From positions 114,489,547 through 114,553,546 of the forward strand of contig CM051455.1 in NCBI GenBank assembly GCA_028274465.1: DNA of 64,000 nucleotides, read 5' to 3'. Shown in pieces: positions 1-9,239 of the stretch (its first letter is position 1; every line of letters starts with the position of its first letter). The notes beneath the pieces are model-generated. The model worked only from the letters and a program-made list of their open reading frames with translations. It was not told where the DNA came from and ran no database searches. The stretch is from Plantago ovata. Lineage: Eukaryota; Streptophyta; Magnoliopsida; Lamiales; Plantaginaceae. Position numbers and translations under genes: made by a program.

Positions 1-2010
1 CTACTTAGTCTCTTCAAGGAAATCGACGGAATGGCAAAAGCTAGACCACTGAAGGCATGGGTACAACCCACCAAGGATCGTATGAGGGGACCGGCGATTG
101 TGCTTTCATCCGCAACCCGAGATCTGGAGATCAAGAACCACGCATTCCAACAACTTCCGAGGTTCTATGGCTTATCAAGGGAAGATGTGATGGGGTACTT
201 GCACGATATCGATGATTTCGTCAACCAACTCCCACGACCCGGAGCTGACATAACAATGGATGAGTTAAGGATGAAAGTTTTTGCTATGGGACTTGGCGAC
301 AGAGCCAAGTCATGGCTGAGTTCTCTTCCAGCAGGCTCGCTGGACACTTGGGAAAAGGTTTTTTCAGCTTTCATGGAGAAATACTTCCCTCACACCTTGA
401 CTACCGCGCTAAAGGCGCAGAACACTGGATTCAAATAGGACTATGATGAGACCATCTACTACGCGTTCGAGAGGTTCCAAGATCTCACGAACAAGTGCCC
501 TCACCATGGTTTTGAACTTTCTGACTTAGTTCAACACTTCTACAATGGACTAACCTTCGAGAACCAACAAGTGGTGGATTTCCAATGCCGAGGCAATATT
601 TGGGAGGAAACCGCAGAAGCCGTCTGGGCAGTTTTCGAAAGGCTTGCTAAGGGTTCGCAGTTCAAGGACCCAAGAGCAATGGTTAGGAGACGTGGACCTG
701 AAGCTCCACCGACTCAAGAAGCCCCTATGTACAGGGGAAATGGGGATCAATTCGAGTGCTTTACCAACGAATTGAAGCAAATTCTCAAGAGCGCCACCGG
801 AACAACTGTTTTGAACGAAGTATGCCGAATATGCAAGAACTATGGGCATGGGGCTCATATGTGTAGATCGGAGCTGGCATACGATGATGGCAACTGGGCT
901 CAAGGAGGCGAAGAAGAAGCCTTTGCTACGGAGTTTGGCACTCAGGAAGTTAGCTACGGACAAGACGGTAGGATTCCTCGAGGTGGATTTTGGAGAAGAG
1001 GATACCGTAACAATCAAGGATATGCACCGGCTAACCAAACTTATGGACCTAACCAAGACCGTAGTAGGCTAAACTATGGTAATGATCACTGCGAAAACCC
1101 CGCTCCGAAAGAGCCACTGAAGTCGAAGTCGGCTCAACTGATGGAGAACTTGCAAAAGATGGTTGATCACACACAGAGTTTTCTCAAACGTTATGAAGAA
1201 GATTCTGAGACGACTAGGGCAAGGCTTGATAGGTTGGAAGAAAGCACTAGGCTTGCCCATCAAAAGATGCAAGACTTGATCGACCGAGGAGCAAGTAGAG
1301 AACAAGGCAAACTGCCTAGCAACACTGTGAAGTTGAAATTGGCTGGTGATGTACCTGACGAAATCACCATCAGGAAGGTCGTTAGGTGCGAGTGTTGCAT
1401 GAAGGAAGAACTTCTACAGGCTGAGGAAGAAGAGGAGGACCTTGGTTCTGACGCAAGTGATGAGGAGCAAGAGGATCCCGAACCACTCCCTAAAAGTTTC
1501 GATGTTAAGGTAGGGATTGGTGAGCTTGAAGATGTCCGTGCCACACTAGACACGGGATCCTACTCAAACATAATCCCTTTGAACGTGTTTGAAAAGAGCA
1601 ACCTTGGAAAACTATCTGAGCAAAGGGCTATTGTGCGTCTGGCGGATGGATCCTTTATGAGACCCGAGGGCGTTGTGAAAAACGTGTTGGTCAAGATTGG
1701 TGAAGCATCTATATACACCAATTTCGTAGTTATGCCGACATCTGCACCTGGGACGGGGGATGTCATACTCTTAGGGCAAACATTCTTGACTAAACTACGC
1801 TCCGTGATGGACATCTACCAAAGAACCTGCACTATTGAAGTAGATGGCAAGCAACACGTGTTGAAAGCCTTACCTGATCCACCTGAACCGCCTGATATTA
1901 CTACTCACTACTGTGGTCTTGCAGCCTACATTCTTTCTTATTCACAGGTTCGTGGCATGGAGAGGAGATCGATGAAGGGGAAGTCTAGTACCCGCAGAAA
2001 GAAGAGATAG
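1..2010 (+). pseudogene. gag-protease polyprotein of element A, 5'-truncated by window edge, one in-frame stop
   Basis: Structural polyprotein of a non-autonomous Athila-like element. Gag would build the virus-like particle and the protease would cut it. The reading frame is open from base 1 to the stop at 2008-2010, except for a TAG at 436-438 where the sister copies have a Gln codon. In order it shows the retrotransposon Gag domain (FAMGLGDRAKSWLSSLPAG), a CCHC knuckle CRICKNYGHGAHMC near 820-865, a heptad-rich coiled coil near 1135-1290, an acidic linker, and an aspartic protease with DTGS near 1549-1560. By comparison with element F, about 150 bases of the 5' end lie outside the window. 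There is no RT or integrase downstream. The frame is otherwise well preserved, so the copy is probably young, with one C-to-T nonsense change. Confidence 0.88.
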
Positions 2011-2665
2011 GCGCGGACAGGAGTCGAGTCAAAGAATTTAAACAATGGCGCTATCCGGGAGGCAACCCGGAGATTTTATCGCTTTCTTTACCGCTTTAGA
2101 TTTTATCTCACGAGTTTGATTGAGTATTATAGGTCACTTATACAAGCATTAGCTCTCACCTTGGATCCACTTTCGACGTTCGGGACGAGCGACGACGTTC
2201 AGGTTTGGGGAGGAGGCTATCGCTGGTTATCTCTATACTTATCTTGCTTATGATAAACTCGTGAAATTTTTTGCATTTGCACGTTTACTGCTTTCCTAGG
2301 ATAGTCTTGCATGTTTTATATGGAGTTTATTGCCGAATTTTTTGAACTTTTTTATTGGGTAGATCAACCAACTATGTCATTAATCGTATGCTTCATCTCT
2401 ATGAATTGGTTTGAGGTTTTTCTCGCTTGGCTTGTCACATTTATGTATTGCACTTAGTTAAGCATGATAGTCTCGACATCACTTAGTGGTGTTTTCTCTA
2501 CTGCGGTTCACGAAGGCCTTTATAATAGAATGATGCATGTTAGGATCTTATGGTTGTTTCCCGAGTAATTATGTACCTAAGAGGCAACAAGTCTTCACCA
2601 TGCTTTGAGATTGCTAAATGCCTAGGAAGGAGGTAGTGTGAAGTTGTGTGATCCTTTGTTTATAA

Positions 2666-2698
2666 CCTATTCTTCCGGATAGGTTTGGGGAGGGGGTT
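2666..2698 (+). repeat. Hairpin plus PPT-like motif 1, element A
   Basis: Inverted repeat CCTATTC/GGATAGG (2666-2683, slightly mismatched), followed directly by the purine run GGTTTGGGGAGGGGG. The same unit occurs in B, H, I and M. Confidence 0.6.
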
Positions 2699-2780
2699 AC
2701 ACCATCATTAGACTTGTTTCTGTTTTTCATTTCCGTGCCGTGAAGTTTATTTTTCCTTTTCCGTGAATTTTGTACTCCAA

Positions 2781-2806
2781 CCTATTCTATCGAATAGGTT
2801 TGGGGA
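2781..2806 (+). repeat. Hairpin plus PPT-like motif 2, element A
   Basis: CCTATTCTATCGAATAGG at 2781-2798, followed by GGTTTGGGGAAG. It lies about 115 bases after the first unit, and similar spacing is kept in the other copies. Confidence 0.6.
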
Positions 2807-3590
2807 AGTCGTGTGAGTCATTTTGTTTCTCCCTGTGCTATGCTACTGCTGGCTAGAAAAAAAAAATCGAAAAAAGAAAGAAAAAATTCCAGAAAAAAAA
2901 GAGAAAAAGAAAAAGAAGAAAGAATCTGGAAAGAAAAAAAAGAGAAGACCCCAAAAAAGCAAAAAAGGGTCCAAAAAAGAAAGCCAATTAGCAGTTTAGC
3001 AAAGTTTGAGTCTTTTCCATTTTTCGTATTGTTCGTAATCGTATTTTTCTATTTTTTATCTTTTTTGTCTTGAGTGTCATCTGTTCTAGACCACCCTCGT
3101 CCTGCCATTCAGGAAGTGGTGAATAGCTTAAGACTTTACTTGAGAGATGGGTAGAATAGGGGAGTGTTATCTTTTATAGGGAACCCTCCTTCGTTTGATG
3201 AGAGCCAGTACTGGTTCGACCTCTTTTGAGGAAAAGTCTTAACATGGTGGAACAGCAGTAAGTCCTCAGTTTCATAGGCACGGGGCAACCATTCGTATCT
3301 TAGCATGCTTCATTACGTCGTCACTGACTAGGTCCAGGTAGAGAATGTTACGAGAGACTATCTTGTCTTGACATAAGTGCTTATGTGGATGTGTATAAGT
3401 CAATCGAGGTATTCTTCAACCTATATTCATGCTTTGATTTATATGGTTTTTGTTCATATGTTATTTGATAGATTCAGTAGATTAGATCATTTTATTTGGC
3501 ATGAAACTCCATTTTTGAGTCTTGCATGTTTTTTGTATTAGAGTCTAGCTTAGTTGCTTGAGGACAAGCAAAGGTTCGGTTTGGGAAGTT

Positions 3591-4849
3591 TGATGAATGT
3601 GTATTTTACACTTTCATTCGAGTCTTTTCCACCTATTTTAGCTATCCTCTATGATCATTTTGCTATATTTTAGTACATTTTATTAGAATAGTGTCACGTT
3701 TCCCTTTAGATTTTATTTTACAGGTTTTGGTTGAAATTCGGAGATTTCCGGGCAATTATATCAAAGTCTACAAGGAATTGGTGTTCCAGAAGCCTATTGG
3801 AGTATCTGAAGGTTTCCGCATAGGATTTGGAGTCTAGGGGTCGAATCTGGAGGTTAGAAGGCCACTAGAAGTTAGAAACCGAGTCCGAAAAGGTGAAGAA
3901 ATCCAAAACCGCGTCGAAAACGTGGAAATTCCGCGAAAAACCTCTGGGGCGAACCGCCGCACTGTGGGGCGAACCGCCGCGGAGTAATTCGGGGCCTATA
4001 TATAGTGCTCAGTTTTCTCTCCGAAAATCATATCTTTCCAAGCCTACTTTCTCACCTCTCTCTATAGTTTTAGGTAGGGACTTCCCGGGGCCTGTCCTGG
4101 GAGTTCCGTAGCTTAGGGGATACTTTTTCATAGCAGATTGGAGCGCGTAGGATCACAATCATCCGGAGATTGACAACCTTCGGTAACTTTGTATCTTACA
4201 GTTTTTATCTACTTATTTTATCTTCTTTCAATATGTTTTCTTCTATGATTTCTATTGATTGCATGCCTATTATGAGAAGCTAAATTTATCATTGGTGGTA
4301 GTATGTGAATTCTTAGCGAGGGAAGATAATCATGCTAATGGCTATATCGCGCATTATACTCCGTGTCATTGCTTTATTTCGTTGATCAGTTGTAACCAAA
4401 ATTCTCGTATGTTGTATTGATCATTATGCACACTTGGACACTTGTCGACCATCAGAACAATTATCTTCGTAGTGTTGAATAATTACGGAACACATTAGGA
4501 CGTTAGTTGTTGACAAGTCAGACCATATTATCTTCGTAGTGCTTAATACTTGCAACAGGACACTAGATTGATTCAAAGATCTCTATGCAAGACCGAGGAA
4601 TTTATGCATGATTATCGACCCATTATGTTAAGAAGGACCATACTATCACCAATCTCCATTATCTGCTTGAAACCCCCTATTGCTATCTGTCTGCTATTGT
4701 TATATTCTTAATTAGATTTGATAAAGCAAGTATAGTCCTGAGAGAACGACACTCGAGTCATTCTACTACTACACTACGGTTTTCGTTGTAGTTGTGGATT
4801 GCCTTTGGCTAATCACAAATTTATTTGACTGAATCTGACACGTTCATCA
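3591..4849 (+). repeat. 3' LTR of element A
   Basis: Starts TGATGAATGTG and ends CGTTCATCA, directly after a polypurine tract. TATA box TATATATAG at 3997-4005. Near 4470-4560 the word ATCTTCGTAGTG occurs twice. Length 1259 bp. Homologous to the LTRs of B, C, E, F, H and I. Confidence 0.92.
3946..4005 (+). promoter_or_regulatory. GC palindrome pair and TATA box, LTR of element A
   Basis: Two copies of GGGGCGAACCGCCGC, decayed from the palindrome GGGGCGAACCGCCCC, lie just upstream of TATATATAG. This is the probable core promoter of the LTR. Confidence 0.6.
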
Positions 4850-5904
4850 CTTTTGTACTTTCAGCAGCGTCCTTGTTTGTCTACTAGTCTTCATGTCCTT
4901 CGCGTGCAAGCTTTGCATTTAATGCATATTTGAATAGAATTCAAACAGTAACATTGGAGCGCAAATGCAAGTACTTTCAGCAAGATGTCACATATGTTCC
5001 ATCAGCAAGTGGTCAGTCTCAGTTTCAGTAAGCACAACCTACTCTGTCTTTCAGATTTTCACTTATGCAATGCTGTTGCTGAAGTTTCCACTTTCTGAGC
5101 AACATGTGCCTTTGTAGATACCAGTCTTCAGAAATCTTCTAATCTTCAGATCTTCAAATTCTTCAAGTCTTCAGTTCTTCGAAATCTTCAAGTCTTCAGA
5201 TCTTCAAATTCTTCAAGATTCTGAGCGGTTCTTAATTGCTTCAATAGTTTGTTTGTAAAAACAAAGTACATCATCAGCAAATGCTTCAATAGGTTATTTC
5301 CTTTTCAGAAAACAAGATACATCATAAGCTTAAGCTTCAATAAGTTATTTTCTTTTCAGAAAATAAAATACATCGTAAGCTAAATAACCAACCTATCTAG
5401 CATCTAATCTAAGTCTTCAGCAAACGTTCCTCTTTTACAATGTCCTTAAAATTCTAAATTCCTATGGACCTTAAGAGTACTAGTTACTGGACTTTCCTTA
5501 ATTTAGCATGGTTAATTGCTCATCAAAATTACAAGTTTCCTAACAAATTTCCCCCTTTTTGATGTTAGCAATCCATGGCTAAATTAATTGTTACCCTTTT
5601 AGAGGTTTCTGATGTTGAATAAATCAGTTGATTACTACAAGCATACTTGAATAATTAAACAGTAAGCATAAGTAAATTGCATAATCAAAAACCAATAAGA
5701 GTCAAAAGTTTCATTGTTGATAGTTATCTTTCAGAAGTTTACATGAAATAGCAGAGATAACTTAAACAGAATCAGCAAACAAAAACTTTAACAAAAACTA
5801 TTACAGGGAATTAAGCTCTTTCAGAGGATTTTCTCAAAATCTCTCTTACACTCTTCTCAGCAAGTGCAGTAAATTCAACACAGTCCTTTTCATAGTTTTC
5901 CAGT
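4850..5904 (-). mobile_element. 3' end of a Copia (SIRE-like) element: probable LTR, PPT and internal remnant
   Basis: No gene is visible. Read on the minus strand, AAAAAGGGGGAAA (5548-5560) followed by TTTGTTAGGAAACTTG looks like a Copia polypurine tract and LTR start. The LTR would then run from 5545 leftwards to where A begins (4849/4850). The segment is rich in CTTCAGATCTTCAAATTC-type repeats near 5125-5215. At about 5905 it joins the T-rich tract of element B. A appears to have inserted into this LTR; the left end of the Copia LTR is not seen. The family assignment is by pattern only. Confidence 0.4.
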
Positions 5905-6000
5905 TCTTTTCTTTTTCCTGGAATTTTTCTTTTTCTTTTTTCGATTTTTTTTAGCCAGCAGTAGCACAACGAAAAAGAAACAATAACACACAAACGACTT

Positions 6001-6025
6001 CCCCAAACCTATTCGAAAGAATAGG
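6001..6025 (-). repeat. Hairpin/PPT-like unit 2, element B
   Basis: CCTATTCGAAAGAATAGG on the + strand (6008-6025). Read on the minus strand it is followed by GGTTTGGGG. Equivalent to 2781-2806 in A. Confidence 0.55.
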
Positions 6026-6114
6026 TTGGAGTACAAAATTTAGGAAAAAGGAAAAATAAACTCACAACACAAAATTGAAAACGAAAAACAAGTCTAACGA
6101 TAGCGTAACCCCCT

Positions 6115-6139
6115 CCCCAAACCTATTCGGAAGAATAGG
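6115..6139 (-). repeat. Hairpin/PPT-like unit 1, element B
   Basis: CCTATTCGGAAGAATAGG on the + strand (6122-6139). On the minus strand it is followed by GGTTTGGGGAGGGGG. Equivalent to 2666-2698 in A. Confidence 0.55.
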
Positions 6140-6752
6140 TTACAAACAAAGTATCACACAATCTCACACTACCTCCTTCCTAGGCATTTAGCAATCTCAA
6201 AGCATGGTGAAGACTTGTTGCCTCTTAGGTACATAATTACTCGGGAAACAACCATAAGACCCTAACATGCATCATCCTATTATAAAGGCCTTCGTGAACC
6301 GCAGTAGAGAAAACACCACTAAGTGATGTCGAGACTACCAAGCTTAACTAAGTGCAATACATAAATGTCACGAGCCAAGCGAGAAAAACCTCAAACGAAT
6401 TCATAGAGATGAAGCATATGATTAATGACATAATTAGTTGATCTACCCAATAAAAAAGTTCAAAAAATTTGGCAATAAACTCCATATAAAACATGCAAGA
6501 CTATCCTAGGATGAATGTAGTGAATGCAACCTAAAAAACTAAGAAAGCAGTAAACGTGCAAATGCAAATGCAAACGAAAAACAAGATACCAATCAACACA
6601 AAGCCAAACAATACTTAACATCGCGGTTCACATCCCATCCCCTTATGATACTTAAGCTAGTCCCTAGCAAAAGAGAATGAGTAATAAGAAGTGATACTAG
6701 ATGTTACCGAACGGTTTGGCCTCGGTTGGCTGAGAGTGGACATGTGAAAAGA

Positions 6753-8093
6753 CTAGTCATCGGGATTGTAATCCCCATAATAGTCCCTCCACATGTCAGA
6801 CAGGAGATCATTGGACCGCTGTAGAGCCTCCTGTTGCTGCTGAATGAGCTGTTGTTGCTCCCACCTTTTTTGCCTATCCTCACGACGATGCTCCTCAAAT
6901 ATCTCCCAATCGCGGTTGCGCTGGGCAATGTGCCCGTCGAGGTCTTGTCGCAGCCTTTGGATAGAAGTGGTCAAGGCTGCAGCACTAGCATCAACTCTAT
7001 CGAAACGGTCATCGAGGTAGGCCCGGAAATCAGAGAAGTCAATACCTCTAGACCCCTGTGGTGCTCGAGGCGGTGCATGTGGTGCTCTATGGACAAAAGG
7101 AATATCCGGGATAGGGGCTCGACCATCATCAGCTTCCATAGCATCCTCATAATCATTCTCATTATCTGAATCGCTCGGTTGGAATGGTGCTTCCACATCA
7201 GCAGCGGCTGCCGTGGGGTTCTTCATTTGATACCTAGCAAGCTGCACATCAATAGTCGAAGGTGAAAGGGCAGTGACCTCGCAATCCCCCTCATCAATGT
7301 CCTCGACCCCGTAATATTTGCAGTAGGCAGTGATGAAGCTCGGAAAGATGAAGGGCTTCTTCTTCTTTTCCCAGTGGCGCTCATACTCTTCATACATGAT
7401 GTGACCGATGTCGATTCGATGCTTATCTATCAAGCAGTAGAGGAGCTCGGCGTAATTTGGCTGTATCCAAGTTTCATTCTTCCTAGGGATCAAGTTGAAG
7501 ATGCAGAATTTCATCATTACCTTAGCCTCGATGCTAAGGTCGCTCTGACGGATCCGTGCAGGTTCTGCTCCGGTTTCTAGATACCTGTACTCCCTGTTGC
7601 AGATCACGTCCGTAATGTATCTTCCTATGCCCCTAGAGGCCCTCGAATATTCGTAGGCATGGTTGCTCCCTGTGAACTCCCGTTGCCCAAAATGGATGAA
7701 TGAAGAAATTGTTTCTGGCGTCCATGGTACTATTAGGCCTCGAACTAGTACCCCCTCCTTCTCCTCGAGATCAGTGAACCCAGCGTAGAACTCTTGGAGG
7801 AGGCTCATGTCGTACCCCTTGAATCTGTTTGAACTATACCAAACCCAATTCCTTTTTGTCGCCAATCGGGAGAGCGTCCTGTACCCTGCCGTTTGAGCTA
7901 CCTCATCCGGAATATCAATCCGCCTGTCTGGTATGATCGATCTCCCACCTTGGGCTATCTCCGCTTCGAGCCTTTGTCGGACATCTATCGCAGCTAGAAA
8001 CAACTCGTACATGTCGTGAGAAGGTTGGGAGCTTGATGCTACCCCCTTTCCCTTCTTGCTCGAGCCAGTTTTCCTTGATCCTCTTGGAGCCAT
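6753..8093 (-). CDS. ORF2 of element B, putative plant transposon protein (Transposase_32-like)
   Basis: An open frame of 446 codons, the only long uninterrupted element gene in the window. The start chosen is the ATG at 8091-8093. It reads MAPRGSRKTGSSKKGKG and lies a few bases after a predicted splice acceptor; codons upstream belong to the intron. The N-terminus is basic and serine-rich. The middle, about residues 90-240, has EFYAGFTDLEEKEG followed by VRGLIVPWTPETISSF. That pattern resembles the 'putative plant transposon protein' family often annotated in Athila-type elements. From about residue 300 there is an acidic stretch, then proline-rich sequence, then a Gln/Arg-rich predicted coiled coil. 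No catalytic motif is recognised and the function is unknown. Decayed relatives lie in C, F and H. The family name is from memory of its pattern and needs a profile search. Confidence 0.65.
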   Translation of the reverse strand: MAPRGSRKTGSSKKGKGVASSSQPSHDMYELFLAAIDVRQRLEAEIAQGGRSIIPDRRIDIPDEVAQTAGYRTLSRLATKRNWVWYSSNRFKGYDMSLLQEFYAGFTDLEEKEGVLVRGLIVPWTPETISSFIHFGQREFTGSNHAYEYSRASRGIGRYITDVICNREYRYLETGAEPARIRQSDLSIEAKVMMKFCIFNLIPRKNETWIQPNYAELLYCLIDKHRIDIGHIMYEEYERHWEKKKKPFIFPSFITAYCKYYGVEDIDEGDCEVTALSPSTIDVQLARYQMKNPTAAAADVEAPFQPSDSDNENDYEDAMEADDGRAPIPDIPFVHRAPHAPPRAPQGSRGIDFSDFRAYLDDRFDRVDASAAALTTSIQRLRQDLDGHIAQRNRDWEIFEEHRREDRQKRWEQQQLIQQQQEALQRSNDLLSDMWRDYYGDYNPDD

Positions 8094-8098
8094 GATTC

Positions 8099-8638
8099 CT
8101 ACAAACAGCAATTTAGTATCTTGTATGACACAAAACAGACTTATGCATATGCAAATGTACGAGCGAACAAACGAGCGATATCTACAACAATCGAACTCCT
8201 CAAAAACCCAATGTCTAGTCTAGCTACTTCATCATGCAACATATCAATGTAACTACTACAATCACATATCACATTATGCTCTTGCTAGACAACAAATGAA
8301 TTGATTTATAAGACTCAATTCATACCATAGTAACAAAAATCTAACATCATAAATCCTCAACTTCATCAATCATGCATTCTACCATTACACCCATCATTAT
8401 CATATCAACAAACACAAGTTTAAACATGGAATGAAAGTAAAAGATACATTGCCTAACAAGATATATCATCTAATAGCAAAAGTATCAAACCAACAAACCA
8501 AGCCTAATTGAACATGCAATTGATAGTGAATAACGTTTCTAATCACACAAATCATCAACCCATACATCATACAAGCTTAATTGAAGCATAAATCAAAAAA
8601 CCCCCAATTTTGAAAAATTAGGGTTCATGTGAGATTAC
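8099..8638 (-). other. Predicted 5'-UTR intron of ORF2, element B (540 nt)
   Basis: Minus strand: donor GAG|GTAATC at 8638 and acceptor TTTGTAG|GAATC at 8099, five bases before the ORF2 ATG. Elements C (13148-13687, also 540 nt) and H (24865-25406, 542 nt) have the same sites. The interval has no conserved ORF. Confidence 0.55.
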
Positions 8639-9239
8639 CTCAAATCCGAAGATTGAATGAACTAGGAAGAAATTTGTTTTGATGAAAAGAAAGAGCATGT
8701 AACGGGCTTCGATTGAAGCTAAAGAACACACAATTTGATGGAATAATGAAGAAGTTATGAAGGATTGAAGATATTTTGAAAAATCGGGAATTATTTGGAG
8801 TAAGATGAAGGAGATGAAGAAAAATGAGAGAAATGGGGGGCAACCCCCGTTTTTTCTCCCTGCAGAACCGCGGGGCGAGTCGCCCCGTGCGGGGCGAATC
8901 GCCCCGCACGTGGGGGCGATTAAGCATCCAGAGAGCGCGTAGCTCTCTGAACTCGTGCGACGATTCGCCCCCCACCTCCTGAGGCGGGGAGATGAAACTT
9001 TCGAAAGAAAACGCGGTTTTTAATCCCCGAAACCATTTTACTCATAAAACCACTCGAAAAGGTTCACTCAAACAAAAACATAAGCACATACGGCACAGAG
9101 ACAAACAAATTCACATATGAAAACCAAATTGTTCAAGCATGAATGCATGCAATAAAGCGGTAAAAAAGCGATAAAAACTCCGGGTTGCCTCCCGGATTGC
9201 GCCATTGTTTAAAGTCCTTGACTCGACTCCTGGTTGCGC
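8639..9239 (-). promoter_or_regulatory. ORF2 leader with GC palindrome array, element B
   Basis: No gene is visible. Between the gag stop and the ORF2 leader intron, positions 8868-8991 carry several copies of the palindrome GGGGCGAATCGCCCC and degenerate forms. The same motif lies by the TATA box in the LTRs. A pyrimidine-rich, TTCTTCAT-like leader follows on the minus strand. No TATA box is seen here, so a promoter role is only inferred. Confidence 0.45.

Larger units (their letters stand above)
2011..3590 (+). other. Non-coding 3' internal region of element A
   Basis: No gene is visible. The region holds a PPT-like motif at 2202-2216, two CCTATTC...GAATAGG hairpins each followed by GGTTTGGGG, an A-rich tract (about 2855-2985) just after the conserved word GCTACTGCTGGCTAGAAA, and the polypurine tract GGTTTGGGAAGTT that abuts the LTR. 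The short lysine-rich reading frame across the A-rich tract is low complexity and is not called as a gene. Confidence 0.75.
1..4849 (+). mobile_element. Element A, 3' part of a non-autonomous Athila-like LTR retrotransposon
   Basis: The window opens inside the gag-protease ORF of this copy. The ORF is followed by a non-coding 3' region and a 3' LTR ending TTCATCA at 4849. No reverse transcriptase or integrase is present. Just after gag, at about 2099-2109, the sequence jumps to a stretch that in element I lies at the end of pol (near 37490). ORF2, present in B and H, is missing. The 5' LTR lies outside the window, so the target duplication cannot be checked; the 3' flank is CTTTT. Confidence 0.85.
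5905..6752 (-). other. Non-coding 3' internal region of element B
   Basis: No gene is visible. It is the T-rich reverse of the A-rich tract, followed (on the + strand) by hairpin/PPT-like units at 6001-6025 and 6115-6139 and then the family-conserved region. The left boundary at 5905 is uncertain by about 15 bases because both sides are T-rich. Confidence 0.6.

Noticed and set aside
550..1056. Long antisense ORFs (about 168 codons) opposite gag, seen in A, F and H
   Set aside because: They mirror the sense frame in each copy and share its codon pattern; no start context or domain. Shadows of gag.
2813..3073. Lysine-rich ORF over the A-rich tract (also in H, I, K and M)
   Set aside because: Low-complexity A-rich DNA; frame and length differ in every copy.
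8094..8111. Six extra codons upstream of B ORF2
   Set aside because: They need a non-ATG start and cover the predicted splice acceptor.
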